Of a DNA stretch of 64,000 nucleotides, positions 1-11,638 are shown piece by piece. A model generated the notes under the pieces. The model was not told where the DNA came from. It saw only the letters and a list, made by a program, of their open reading frames with translations, and did not search any database. Position numbers and translations under genes: made by a program. Position 1 is the stretch's first letter. Every line of letters starts with the position of its first letter. The DNA lies in assembly GCF_007752535.1 (NCBI RefSeq), contig NZ_CP036426.1, forward strand, positions 1,054,001 to 1,118,000. Reading direction: 5' to 3'. The DNA comes from Tautonia plasticadhaerens (GTDB taxonomy: Bacteria > Planctomycetota > Planctomycetia > Isosphaerales > Isosphaeraceae).

Positions 1-636
1 GACCAGGCCGATCGGCCGGGTGAGGACGTAGCGCCGGGCCTCCTCGATCGTCTTGAACGAGCGCCGCTTGCCCCGCTCGTCGACCTCGACCTCGGCTTGG
101 CCGGGGACGAGCACCTCCCGGGGGTCCAGGATCGCCTCGATCGCCTCGATCGCCTCGGCGGCGGTTCGGCAATGCTGGGTCCCCCGGACCGGGGACCGGC
201 CCCGGGGGCGGAGGGTCAGGGCCACCTCCCGGGAGAGGATGAACTGCTCGGCGTCGGGGGCCCCCCGGAAGACCCGGAACTCGGCGGTGGGGATGCCCGC
301 CTGCCGCATGACCTCCTTGGCGAAGATCTTGCTCCCCTCCAGCTCGGCGGCGAGCTTGCTCGGCCCGAAGACCCGCAGCCCCTCGCGCTGGAAGGCGTCG
401 ACGATCCCGTTGACCAGCGGCTCCTCGGGGCCGACCACCGTCAGGCCGACGTCCCGGCTCTTGGCGAACCGGACGAGTTCCCTCGTGTCCTTGGGGTCGA
501 TCGCCACGTTCTCGGCGTCCCGGGAGGTCCCGGCGTTGCCCGGGGCGCAGTAGATCGTCTTCACCCGGGGGGACTGCCCCAGCTTCCAGCAGAGCGCGTG
601 CTCGCGCCCCCCCCTGCCGATGACCAGCACGTTCAC
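1..636 (-). CDS. purD: Phosphoribosylamine-glycine ligase (GARS), 5' part only
   Basis: This is the first 212 codons of the enzyme that joins glycine to 5-phosphoribosylamine using ATP, the second step of purine synthesis in the cytosol; the rest lies beyond base 1. The start is a GTG giving VNVLVIGRGGREHALCWK. APGNAGT (31-37), VGPEEPL (68-74) and LEGSK (99-103) are typical of the N domain. After PTAEF (116-120) the family normally reaches the KADGLAAGKG segment within about 30 residues. Here some 90 residues follow without reaching it, so there is an insertion of roughly 60 residues, including a short EAIEAIEAI repeat encoded by a 9-bp triplication. The gene is divergent from asd. Function is near certain from the N domain; the role of the insertion is unknown. 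Confidence 0.93.
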   Translation of the reverse strand, partial: MNVLVIGRGGREHALCWKLGQSPRVKTIYCAPGNAGTSRDAENVAIDPKDTRELVRFAKSRDVGLTVVGPEEPLVNGIVDAFQREGLRVFGPSKLAAELEGSKIFAKEVMRQAGIPTAEFRVFRGAPDAEQFILSREVALTLRPRGRSPVRGTQHCRTAAEAIEAIEAILDPREVLVPGQAEVEVDERGKRRSFKTIEEARRYVLTRPIGLV

Positions 637-971
637 GGATCGACTCCTCGATGCTCCCCGGATCGGCCCGCCGCCGGGCCCGGCCTTCCTCACTGTTGGA
701 TCGCTCATTCTAACCAACCGGCGGCCGGTCTCGCGGCGCATTCTTCGGGGAGGCGTCAAACGGACCGGGGAGGGATCCGGATCTCTCGCGGCGGCGCGGG
801 GTCGCGGAGAGGAGGAGCGGGATTCTCCCCGACCCCGCGCCGCCGGGGGGAGATCCGCCGTCCCCCGATTGGCCCCGCATCATTCGATTCGCTAAACTGT
901 TCCATCCCGCCGCGCCACGGCCCCCGAGGGGCCGGAGGCGGGGCGAAGTCGCCAGAGAGGAGCGTAGGATC
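637..971. other. Divergent purD/asd intergenic region with long hairpin
   Basis: No gene is seen in these 335 bases. They hold an inverted repeat with 16-bp perfect arms (789-804 and 830-845, 25-base loop), extended outward by matching GGATCTC (779-785) and GAGATCC (850-856). A weak promoter-like pair for asd, TTGGCC (869-874) and TAAACT (893-898) with an 18-base spacer, follows the hairpin. The promoter call is a guess. Confidence 0.4.
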
Positions 972-1997
972 GTGAAGCGCGTCGCCGTCGTCGGGGCCAC
1001 CGGGGCCGTGGGAGAGCGGATGGTCCGCCTGCTGGAGGAGCGCGCCTTCCCGGTCGGCTCGATCAAATTCCTGGCCTCGGCGCGGGGCGCCGGCGAGGAC
1101 CGGGTGGTCCGGTTCCGGGGGGAAGACGTCCCGGTCGAGCCGGTGAGCGAGGAGGCGTTCCGGGGCGTCGAGATCGTCCTGTCGAGCACCCCGGCCTCGG
1201 TCTCGAAGCAGTGGAGCCCGGTCGCCGCCGCCGCCGGGGCCGTGGTGATCGACAATTCCAGCGCCTTCCGGATGGACCCCGAGGTCCCGCTGGTCGTCCC
1301 CGAGGTCAACGCCCACGACATCCCGAGGCACCGGGGGATCATCGCCAACCCCAACTGCTCGACCATCCAGATGGTCGTCGCCCTGAAGCCGATCCACGAC
1401 GCGGCGACGATCCGGCGGGTGATCGTCAGCACGTATCAATCGGTCTCCGGCGCCGGGCAGAAGGGGCTGGTGGAGCTGGAGGAGCAGCTCGAGGCGCTGG
1501 TCCACCGGAGGGACTGGCCCGCCCCCTCCAAGTTCTCCCACCCGATCGCCGGCAACTGCCTGCCCCAGATCGACGCCTTCCTCCCCGACGGCTACACCAA
1601 GGAGGAGCGGAAGATGATCGACGAGACCCGGAAGATCATGGGGAGCGAGGCCATCGAGGTCGTCCCCACCTGCGTCCGGGTCCCGGTGCCGTACTCGCAC
1701 AGCGAGTCGATCCTCGTCGAGACCGACCGGCCCCTGTCGGCGGACGAGGCCCGGTCCCTCTGGGCGAGTGCGCCCGGCGTGACCGTGGTCGACGACCCCG
1801 AGCACGGCCGATACCCCCTGGCCGCCGACGCCGAGGGGCATGATGATGTGTTCGTCGGCCGGATCCGGCGCGACCCGTACCGCCCGAACGCCCTGCTGTT
1901 CTGGTGCGTCAGCGACAACCTCCGCAAGGGGGCCGCGACCAACGCCGTGCAGATCGCCGAGGAGCTGGTCAAGCTGGAGGTCGGCACCCGGGGCTGA
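972..1997 (+). CDS. asd: Aspartate-semialdehyde dehydrogenase
   Basis: NADPH-dependent reduction of aspartyl-4-phosphate to aspartate semialdehyde, the branch point to lysine/diaminopimelate, threonine and methionine; cytosolic homodimer. The 341-residue length is normal. The nucleotide-binding GATGAVG lies at 8-14, the catalytic cysteine is Cys129 in NPNCST, and a SVSGAGQKG segment follows near 155. The CVRVPVPYSHSES segment carries the downstream substrate-binding part. The start is GTG at 972 with GAGAGGAG about 10 bases upstream. truA follows after about 50 bases on the same strand, so the two are probably co-transcribed. Confidence 0.96.
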   Translation: MKRVAVVGATGAVGERMVRLLEERAFPVGSIKFLASARGAGEDRVVRFRGEDVPVEPVSEEAFRGVEIVLSSTPASVSKQWSPVAAAAGAVVIDNSSAFRMDPEVPLVVPEVNAHDIPRHRGIIANPNCSTIQMVVALKPIHDAATIRRVIVSTYQSVSGAGQKGLVELEEQLEALVHRRDWPAPSKFSHPIAGNCLPQIDAFLPDGYTKEERKMIDETRKIMGSEAIEVVPTCVRVPVPYSHSESILVETDRPLSADEARSLWASAPGVTVVDDPEHGRYPLAADAEGHDDVFVGRIRRDPYRPNALLFWCVSDNLRKGAATNAVQIAEELVKLEVGTRG

Positions 1998-2046
1998 GCC
2001 GATCCGACCGTCCGATCGCCCTCCCCCCGACGCCGCCATCGGCCCG

Positions 2047-2883
2047 ATGCGGAACCTCAAGCTGACGATCTGCTACGACGGCTCCGACTTCCACGGCTGG
2101 CAGCGCCAGCCCGGCCTGCCGACCGTGCAGGAGGCGCTGGAATCGGCCGTCGAGCAGATCACCGGCGAGCGGCCGGACGCCACGGCCAGCGGCCGGACCG
2201 ACGCGGGGGTCCATGCCCTCGGCCAGGTGGTGAACTTCTACACGGCGTCGAAGCTGGGCCCCGGCGTGCTCCTCCGGGGCATCAACGCCAAGCTGCCGAG
2301 GTCCGTCCGGGTTCTGGAGGCCGAGGAGGTGCCCCAGGCCTTCCACGCGACGCTCGACGCCAGGAGTAAGCGGTACCGATACGTCATCGACAACGCCCCC
2401 ATCCCCGACCCCTTCCGCCTCCGCTACTGCTGGCACGTCGGCACCGGGCTCGACGAGGAGCGGATGCACCGGGCCTCGCAGGCGCTGAAGGGCCGGCACG
2501 ACTTCCGGAGCTTCGAGACGGAGTGGCCGAACCGGACGAGCAGCGTCCGGACGATCTTCGACATCGGGGTGGCCCGAGACGGCCCGGTCGTGACGCTCGA
2601 GGTGGAGGCCGACGGGTTCCTCTATAACATGGTCCGGTCGATCACGGGGACGCTCGTGCTAATCGGCGGCGGCCGTCGCCCCGAGTCGTTCGCCGCCGAG
2701 GCCCTGGCCGCCCAGAGCCGTAAGGACGCCGGGCCGACCGCACCTCCGCAGGGGTTGTTCCTGCGATACGTCCGGTACGACCGCACCTCCGCAGGGGTTG
2801 TTCCTGCGATACGTCCGGTACGACCGGGCGCCCGCCCCGATCCCCCCCGTCGAGGAGGGCCGCTGACGCCCGGAGCCCCATGA
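2047..2883 (+). CDS. truA: tRNA pseudouridine synthase A with altered C-terminus
   Basis: TruA converts uridines 38-40 of the tRNA anticodon arm to pseudouridine. The catalytic aspartate is Asp52 in GRTDAGVHALGQ; FYTASK, RSKRYRY and the FLYNMVRSI core are all present. The ATG at 2047 is chosen because family similarity begins at MRNLKLTICYDG, although the frame is open further upstream. A 43-bp tandem duplication (2736-2821) near the 3' end shifts the frame. One copy alone would end the protein YDRAPAPIPPVEEGR with a stop at 2864-2866. With two copies it instead reads about 30 unrelated Arg/Pro-rich residues to a TGA at 2881-2883, overlapping the ATG of the next gene. The catalytic core is upstream of the change, so activity is probably kept. 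Confidence 0.94.
   Translation: MRNLKLTICYDGSDFHGWQRQPGLPTVQEALESAVEQITGERPDATASGRTDAGVHALGQVVNFYTASKLGPGVLLRGINAKLPRSVRVLEAEEVPQAFHATLDARSKRYRYVIDNAPIPDPFRLRYCWHVGTGLDEERMHRASQALKGRHDFRSFETEWPNRTSSVRTIFDIGVARDGPVVTLEVEADGFLYNMVRSITGTLVLIGGGRRPESFAAEALAAQSRKDAGPTAPPQGLFLRYVRYDRTSAGVVPAIRPVRPGARPDPPRRGGPLTPGAP
2736..2821 (+). repeat. 43-bp tandem duplication inside truA
   Basis: Bases 2736-2778 are repeated exactly at 2779-2821. Because 43 is not a multiple of three, the second copy is read in another frame and the original stop (2864-2866) is missed. Deleting one copy in silico restores a conventional TruA ending 14 bases before the next gene. Confidence 0.95.
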
Positions 2884-4088
2884 AGATCGTCCACGTGATC
2901 ACCCGACTGATCCTCGGCGGCGCCCAGGAGAACACCTTGCTGACGGTCGAGGGGCTGCACCACCGCCACCGAGACGACGTCACCCTGATCACCGGCCCCG
3001 CCGAGGGGCCCGAGGGGGACCTCTTCGACCGGGCCGAACGGGGCGGGCTGAAGGTCGAATTGATGCCGGAACTGGTCCGGGCCATCCGGCCGTCGACGGA
3101 TTTGAAGGCGTATCGGCTGCTCCGCCAGGCGTTCCGGAGGCTCCGGCCCGACGTCGTCCACACGCACAGCTCCAAGGCCGGGATCGTCGGCCGGGCGGCG
3201 GCCTGGGACGAGCGGGTGCCCCTGGTCGTCCACACGATCCACGGCCTGCCGTTCGGCCCCTCGGAAAAACCCTGGCGGAACCGGCTCTACGTCGGCCTGG
3301 AGCGCTGGGCCGCCCGCCGTTGCCACGCGATCGTCAGCGTCTGCGACGCCATGACCGAGCAGGCGCTCGCCGCGGGCGTCGGCCTTCCCGAGCAGTACGA
3401 GACGATCTACAGCGGCATGGAGGTCGGGCCGTTCCTCGACCCCCCCCGGCCCCGGTCCGAGGTCCGCCGGGAGCTGGGCCTGCCCGACGACGCCGTCGCC
3501 TTCGCCACCGTCGCCCGGCTGTTCGAGCGGAAGGGGCACGAGGACCTCCTGGGCATCGCGCCGGGGGTCCTGGAGGCGAATCCGAAGGTGCGGTTCGTCT
3601 GGATCGGCAGCGGCATCCTCCGGGACCGGCTGGAGGCCGAGGCCGACCGGCTCGGCGTCCGGGACGCGATCACCTTCACCGGGCTGGTGCCGCCGGGTCG
3701 GATCCCGGAACTGCTGAATGCCTGCGACGCGGTCCTGCACCCGAGCTACCGGGAAGGGCTCGCCCGGGTCCTGCCCCAGGGCCTGATCGTCGGCCGCCCG
3801 GCGATCAGCTACGACGTGGACGGGGCGAGGGAGGTGGTCACTCCCGAGACGGGCATCCTCGTCCCGTTCCTCGACCGCGGGGCCCTGGCCGACGCGATCC
3901 TCGACCTGGCCGGCAACGACGACCGGCGCCGGGCCCTCGGTCGGGAGGGCCGACGCCGGTTCGCCGATCGGTTCCGGCACGAGGTCATGGTCGACCGGAT
4001 CCGGTCACTCTACGAGCGTCGGCTCGGCTCCCCGGCCCTCGACGCGACGGCCCCGGGCGACGCTCGGGGCGGGGCCGCCGTCGGGTGA
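2880..4088 (+). CDS. Glycosyltransferase family 4 (GT-B fold)
   Basis: A 402-residue protein of GT4 type, moving a sugar from a nucleotide-sugar donor to a glycan or lipid acceptor at the cytosolic membrane face. The N-terminal acceptor domain begins MKIVHVITRLILGGAQENTL with the usual GGAQ loop, followed by VVHTHSSKAGIVGR and HTIHGLPF. The donor domain has ATVARLFERKGHEDLL and the EGLARVLPQGL segment; the second glutamate of the EX7E pattern appears as glutamine. The ATG overlaps the truA stop (ATGA), so it is translationally coupled to truA. Its 3' end overlaps the convergent membrane transferase gene by 84 bases. Donor and acceptor cannot be told. Confidence 0.9.
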   Translation: MKIVHVITRLILGGAQENTLLTVEGLHHRHRDDVTLITGPAEGPEGDLFDRAERGGLKVELMPELVRAIRPSTDLKAYRLLRQAFRRLRPDVVHTHSSKAGIVGRAAAWDERVPLVVHTIHGLPFGPSEKPWRNRLYVGLERWAARRCHAIVSVCDAMTEQALAAGVGLPEQYETIYSGMEVGPFLDPPRPRSEVRRELGLPDDAVAFATVARLFERKGHEDLLGIAPGVLEANPKVRFVWIGSGILRDRLEAEADRLGVRDAITFTGLVPPGRIPELLNACDAVLHPSYREGLARVLPQGLIVGRPAISYDVDGAREVVTPETGILVPFLDRGALADAILDLAGNDDRRRALGREGRRRFADRFRHEVMVDRIRSLYERRLGSPALDATAPGDARGGAAVG

Positions 4089-5885
4089 GATCGAGCCGGG
4101 TTTCGGCCGGATCACGGCGAGGGTCAGCTCCTCGTTCTTGAACCGCTCGATGTTGAAGCCGCGGATCGTGCCGCGCTCCTCCACCTCCAGCCGGGGGTGC
4201 TGCCGGAGCGCCTCGACCTCGACCGGCAGGAGTGCCGAGACGAGCGGCCCCTCCCGGCGGGCCATCAGGTCGGCCCCGGCCCGGCCGAGCAACTCGGGGA
4301 CGGGGTGGCCGATCGAGTAGACGATCCCCGGCGGCTTGAACGAGGCCAGCACCGGCACCGCCCCCTCCTCCCGCTCGACCTCGTCGAGGGCCGCCGCCAC
4401 CTTCTGGGGCAGGCGATAGGGCTCGACGCTCGGCAGGAACGCCGCCCCGAAGATCAACAGCGCCGCCGCCCACGACCCGACCAGGGCCGAGGCCGCCCGC
4501 TCCGCCGACCCGCCCCGGAGGCGTTCCACGGCGTAGAACGTCCCGACCCCCACCACGGCCGAGAACGCCAGGCACGACCACCGCAATCCGCCCGGGAACG
4601 CCACCGCCCCCGCCAGCGAGCCGACCGTGAGCGCCACCCCCAGCCCGGCCAGCAGGCCGAGCGAGGTGCCGCCCAGCGTCCAGCGCCGGAGGTTCACCTC
4701 CGACCTCGACAGCGCCACCACCAGCCAGCCCACCACAAGGGCGCAGGCCGGGTAGGCCGGCAGGTAATAATGGATGATCTTGGTCCGGGCCACCTCCAGC
4801 AGCAGGAGTGGCCCGACGATCCACCCCAGCACGAAGGCCGCGGCCATCGACGCCTTCCGACGCCTCCAGAGCCCCGCGATCCCCGCCGGCAGCAGGGCCG
4901 ACCACGGGTAGAGCAGCGGGATCGTCAGGGCGACGTAGTAGCCCGGGAACCCGCCGTGGGTCTCGATCGACTCGGTCGCCCGCTTGATGACGTGGTAGCC
5001 CCAGGCGACGCTGAAGAACGCCCCCTCGCTGGCGATCCCGATGGCGACGTACCAGGGCAGGGCGATCGCCAGGAACAGCAGCACCCCCCAGTTGCTCGCC
5101 AGCCATCGCCCGGCGACCCGGGCCGTCAGCTCGACCGCCGTGATCGCCGAGGAGAACAGCCCGGCGATCCCCCCCCGGGCGATCGCCTCCCGGAAGCGGA
5201 GCCCCTCGTCCAGGCCCGAGGCGTCGGGCCAGAGCGGGGCGAGCAGGCGTCGGTAGCCGAGCGTCGGCCCGCCGAACCACCAGGTCAGGCCCGAGGCGGC
5301 CACGATCAACGCCGGGCCGACCGGCCCCTTGGTCAGCACCGAGAGGGCCATGCAACTCCAGAAGGCGGCCGTCGCCAGCCGGCTGGGCTTCTGCGACAGC
5401 TCCCAGATCGCCCACTGGGCGCCGACGAACCAGACGAGCAGGGTCGCGTCGGTGGTCGCCAGCTTCGACTCGGCCACCATGATCGGCGCCGTGGCCAGGG
5501 CCAGCGCCGCCCACCTCCCCTCCTTCGGGCCGAACAGGCGACGGCCGAGGGCCCAGGTCATCAGGCAGACGCCCATGCCCGCGACGGAGGAGACCAGCCG
5601 GGCGCCGAACGGGTTGTCGCCGCCCAGGGCGGTGCCGGCGAGCATGAGCCAGTAGATGAGCACCGGCTTGTGGTAGCGGGGCTCGGCGTTGAACGTGGGG
5701 TTGATCAGGTCCCCGCTCTGGCGCATCTCCCGGGTGCAGCCGGCGTACCTCGGCTCGTCCCGGTCCCAGAGGCTGGCCCGGCCGTTGCCGGCGAGGTTCA
5801 GCGACAGGGCCAGCAGGCCGATCAGGGCGGCCTCTCGCCAGGGGAGGCGGCGACCGGCGGCCTCGGCCGGGTCGGCGCCCGTCAT
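4005..5885 (-). CDS. ArnT/PMT-like membrane glycosyltransferase (GT39/GT83)
   Basis: A polytopic transferase of the dolichyl/undecaprenyl-phosphate-sugar-using superfamily, which glycosylates lipid or protein on the outer face of the cytoplasmic membrane. An N-terminal TM is followed by WDRDEPRYAG (about 40-49), whose DE pair is the catalytic signature of the family. PRYHKPVLIYWLM and many hydrophobic segments follow. The ATG at 5885 (MTGADPAEAAGRR) is preferred over an in-frame start at 5972 because the added 29 residues are charged and unlike the family. This gives 626 residues, of which the last 28 codons overlap the convergent GT4 gene. With GT4 next door, a glycan or lipid-decoration role is likely. 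Confidence 0.88.
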   Translation of the reverse strand: MTGADPAEAAGRRLPWREAALIGLLALSLNLAGNGRASLWDRDEPRYAGCTREMRQSGDLINPTFNAEPRYHKPVLIYWLMLAGTALGGDNPFGARLVSSVAGMGVCLMTWALGRRLFGPKEGRWAALALATAPIMVAESKLATTDATLLVWFVGAQWAIWELSQKPSRLATAAFWSCMALSVLTKGPVGPALIVAASGLTWWFGGPTLGYRRLLAPLWPDASGLDEGLRFREAIARGGIAGLFSSAITAVELTARVAGRWLASNWGVLLFLAIALPWYVAIGIASEGAFFSVAWGYHVIKRATESIETHGGFPGYYVALTIPLLYPWSALLPAGIAGLWRRRKASMAAAFVLGWIVGPLLLLEVARTKIIHYYLPAYPACALVVGWLVVALSRSEVNLRRWTLGGTSLGLLAGLGVALTVGSLAGAVAFPGGLRWSCLAFSAVVGVGTFYAVERLRGGSAERAASALVGSWAAALLIFGAAFLPSVEPYRLPQKVAAALDEVEREEGAVPVLASFKPPGIVYSIGHPVPELLGRAGADLMARREGPLVSALLPVEVEALRQHPRLEVEERGTIRGFNIERFKNEELTLAVIRPKPGSISPDGGPAPSVARGRRVEGRGAEPTLVE

Positions 5886-6130
5886 CGCGGTGTCGGTGGT
5901 CGGATCGGGCGCGTCCAAAGGCTCCCTCCCTCGGAGTCGCGGCGGATCGGGTCGGCGGTTGCGTCCTTGCAAGAGCGGGGATCCCCCCGCCCGCCCGTCC
6001 CCGAGCGGCGAGTCGTCTCGACCCGGCCGGTCGGCATGGCCTCGGCCTCTCTATAATCGATCGGCCCGATCCTGTTGAGCCCGTTTCCCGAGATCCCCGA
6101 TCGACCCGACGCCCGAGGGGGCCGACCGCC

Positions 6131-7417
6131 ATGTCCGTCGCCGAGACCGAGGCCGAGGCCCTGCTCCGCCACGGCGCCCTGTATCCGATCCGCCAGGGGC
6201 TCCTCCCGGTCGACGGCGGTCCGCTCGCCTTCGTCGGGATCAAGCACGGCGCCGCCTCGATCTACCTCGGGGACGAGCCGAGCTACCATTTCGACCTCGA
6301 AGGCCGGTGGCATCGCTGCTACTCCTCGCCGAGCCACTACCTCCGGCGCCTCGACGGCTCGACCCAGGCGATCGACCGCCCCCGGGTCGGCCGGAACATG
6401 AGGCTCGACCGCCGGACGCTCGACCCGTCCGAGGCCGATCGGCTCGACGCGTCGATCCGGGCCATGGCGCTGGGCCTCGCCGACCGGATCGCGTCCGGTT
6501 CGGTCACGCTCGTCGACCCTCCCCCTCCGGCCCGGCCGATCGGCGCCGACGGCCTCCGGACGCTCCTCGGTCGCGTCTCGGCCTGGGACGCGTCCGCCTG
6601 GGCCGAACACCGGCGCCGATATCGCTCCACTTATGGCCCGAACCCGTTCCTCCCACCCGACGGCCTCGACGCCCTGGTGCTCCAGGCCACCGTCGGCCCC
6701 CCGGCTGGCGGGGGTCCGGTGCACCGGAACCCAGAGGCGTTCGAACGCCATTGCCGGGACGTGGCCGGGCTGCTCGGCATGGGGGTCGTGCCCTATCGGT
6801 CGCTGTTCCTCGCCGGGCCGGATTCCCTGAGGAGGCCGGCCGATGAGGTCGAGGCGTCCCTCCGGATCGCCCGGGCCGTCTTCCCCCTCGCCGAGGGTCC
6901 CGCCCCCCCTCGCCGCTCCGACCTGCCGGTCGAACGCCCCCATCGGGAGGGGATCCACGCCTTCGTCGGCCGGTCGAGCGGGCCGATCCCTGGGCCCGAA
7001 GACTGGGGGCGGTTCCGGGCGCTGGGGCTCCGTCGCGTTGCGGTCGGCATCGAGGCCGGGGACGACCCCGGGTCGGACGACACCACCACCCCCCCGGAGG
7101 ATGTGGGCCCGATCGCTTCCGGGGCGAAGGGGGCGGGGATCGCCGTCAGCGTGGTGACCTGGATTGGCCCCGACGGGATCCCCGACCGGGACGGGTCGAC
7201 CGCCTCGGCGATCGCCCTGGTCCGGTCGCTTGGGCTCGGCAAGGGGGACCACGTCTACCTCGTCGGCGGCGAGGAGCGTCCCGGGGCCCCCCCCGATCGC
7301 AGGGCCGCCGGCCGGGGATCGGCTCGGGAGGCAGAGCTGATGGAGGGCCTGATCTCGCTCCGACGATCCGACGGGGTCAAGGTACTGCCATATCTCGTCT
7401 CCAAGCAGGGATTCTGA
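6131..7417 (+). CDS. Radical-SAM-like protein lacking the iron-sulfur cysteines
   Basis: A 428-residue protein not recognised from its first 165 residues. From YGPNPFLPPDGLDALVLQAT (168-187) it follows the layout of a radical SAM subfamily in which the sequence after LQAT is a CxxxCxxC cluster. Here that place reads VGPPAGGGPVHRN (188-200) with no cysteine. The downstream family pattern is kept: YRSLFLAGPDSL (222-233), the HAFVGRSSG segment, a LGLRRVAVGIEAGDDPGSD beta-alpha unit and VSVVTWIGPDGI. Only Cys63 and Cys208 exist in the whole protein, so a 4Fe-4S cluster bound in the standard way is not possible. A TATAAT hexamer at 6052-6057 may be its -10 box. Likely a pseudoenzyme with the barrel fold; the fold call is from pattern memory and not computed. 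Confidence 0.75.
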   Translation: MSVAETEAEALLRHGALYPIRQGLLPVDGGPLAFVGIKHGAASIYLGDEPSYHFDLEGRWHRCYSSPSHYLRRLDGSTQAIDRPRVGRNMRLDRRTLDPSEADRLDASIRAMALGLADRIASGSVTLVDPPPPARPIGADGLRTLLGRVSAWDASAWAEHRRRYRSTYGPNPFLPPDGLDALVLQATVGPPAGGGPVHRNPEAFERHCRDVAGLLGMGVVPYRSLFLAGPDSLRRPADEVEASLRIARAVFPLAEGPAPPRRSDLPVERPHREGIHAFVGRSSGPIPGPEDWGRFRALGLRRVAVGIEAGDDPGSDDTTTPPEDVGPIASGAKGAGIAVSVVTWIGPDGIPDRDGSTASAIALVRSLGLGKGDHVYLVGGEERPGAPPDRRAAGRGSAREAELMEGLISLRRSDGVKVLPYLVSKQGF

Positions 7418-7458
7418 AGGCGGGGGATGGCCCCCTCCCGGTGGCAATCGCCGGCGGC

Positions 7459-7914
7459 TCAGTGGCCGAGCGACTTGCGAATCCTGCCGCGCATCGACGA
7501 CAACCAGTCGAGGACGTTCGGCGATCCGACGACATGGACATCCGAATAATATTTCCGCCGCAGTCGGTCGTCCTGGCCGAAGTCGACGGCGATGAGCCCG
7601 GTCTCCGTGAGCCAAACTGCCTGCGTGCCGTCCATCGAGTCGTCGGAGAAGAACTCACGTTCCGGTTCCCCGGGTTTGATCTCCGAGGAGACCCGTCGGC
7701 CGCCCCCCTTCGGCACCCAGACGATGGCGCGGTGGACCTCGTTCCGAGCCGGCCCCCGGAGCAGTTGCTCCGTCTCCGATCGGGTCATACCCGGCCGGAG
7801 TCCCCCGAACTCCTTCCGCGAGACCCCTCGATCGGACGTGAACACGGCGAGGATCCCCGCAACGATCGCGACCATCGCGAGCAGGGATCGCAAGGAGAAT
7901 CGCCGGGACACCAT
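7459..7914 (-). CDS. Small membrane-anchored protein of unknown function
   Basis: A 151-residue protein with a positively charged start (MVSRRFSLRS), one TM helix at about 10-26 and an outside domain. FGGLRPGMTRSETEQLLRGPAR (37-58) resembles the SmpA/OmlA-type pattern in which a short helix follows a GMT turn, seen in small lipid-anchored or TM-anchored proteins. The strand-rich rest (EVHRAIVWVPKGG, TETGLIAVDFGQDD) fits such a small alpha/beta domain. It is convergent with the radical-SAM-like gene (42-base gap). The function is unknown. Confidence 0.75.
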   Translation of the reverse strand: MVSRRFSLRSLLAMVAIVAGILAVFTSDRGVSRKEFGGLRPGMTRSETEQLLRGPARNEVHRAIVWVPKGGGRRVSSEIKPGEPEREFFSDDSMDGTQAVWLTETGLIAVDFGQDDRLRRKYYSDVHVVGSPNVLDWLSSMRGRIRKSLGH

Positions 7915-8007
7915 GAGGAAGGTCCTCCTCGGTCGGGTTCGGGCACGGCGATCCCCGCGAGGCGTCTCGCCGACACACTCGGGCCATCCTCCGTTATTCG
8001 AAGGGCG

Positions 8008-8562
8008 TCACGAACCCTTGTCCGGGTCGCGGGCGGACGATCCGCGGCCCTGCCGCCAATCGAGGTCGCCCCGCCCTTCCTCCCCCGCCCCGGCCCCGAG
8101 GGGGATGGGCTCCTCGTCGGGCGCCTCGGTCGGTGCGGGGGGAGGGGCGGAGGCGGGCGCATCGGCGGCGGCGGAGAGGTGCTGCCCGGTGGGGTCGGCC
8201 ATCCCCTCGGGCCAGATGTGGAAGCCGCCCTTCCAGAGGGGGGGGATCTCCCAGGTGCCCCAGATGCCCCGGCCCTCGTTGAAGCCCTGGTAGAAGACGT
8301 CGTGGCGGCCGACGTACTTCTTGGTCCAGTGGCACTTGCCGTCGTCGACGCTGTAGCGTCCCTTGACGAGGAACAGGCCGACCCGGTCCCGCCCCTCCCC
8401 GGCGAGGGTGCCCTCGCGGAAGGTGAGGTGCAGCTCCATCCAGTGCTTGCCGGGGACTTCCTTCTGGAGGAAGAATCCGGTCCAGGGGCCGGAGGGGAAC
8501 CTCGGGTCGGATTCGTTCGGGGTCTCGGGGGCGGGCGCATCGCTCTTCACGCCGAACTCCAT
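8008..8562 (-). CDS. Conserved planctomycete-type hypothetical protein
   Basis: 184 residues with no signal peptide. Residues 15-120 are rich in Trp, Gly and beta-type segments (WTGFFLQKEVPGKHWMELHLTF, KCHWTKKYVGRHDVFYQGFNEGRGIWGTWE), suggesting a beta-barrel or lipocalin-like fold that could bind a ligand. The tail from about 130 is Ala/Pro/Glu-rich and probably disordered. It is divergent from the Hsp70 homologue, with 187 bases between starts. The function is not recognised. Confidence 0.7.
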   Translation of the reverse strand: MEFGVKSDAPAPETPNESDPRFPSGPWTGFFLQKEVPGKHWMELHLTFREGTLAGEGRDRVGLFLVKGRYSVDDGKCHWTKKYVGRHDVFYQGFNEGRGIWGTWEIPPLWKGGFHIWPEGMADPTGQHLSAAADAPASAPPPAPTEAPDEEPIPLGAGAGEEGRGDLDWRQGRGSSARDPDKGS

Positions 8563-8749
8563 TCGGTGGCGTCGCTTCGGGAGCGTGTCTGGGAAACGCG
8601 ACCGATCCTAACCTCCCGGCCGGCCCGCCGCACCCCGAATCCGGGGAGGTCGGGGTCGGCCCGGTCGACGGCGGCCGGGTCGGGGTAGAATGGGGAGAAT
8701 CGCGTCGGGACGGGACGAACTCCGAGCTGATCCGGGTGGCAGGCAACGC

Positions 8750-11638
<2,889 letters not shown>

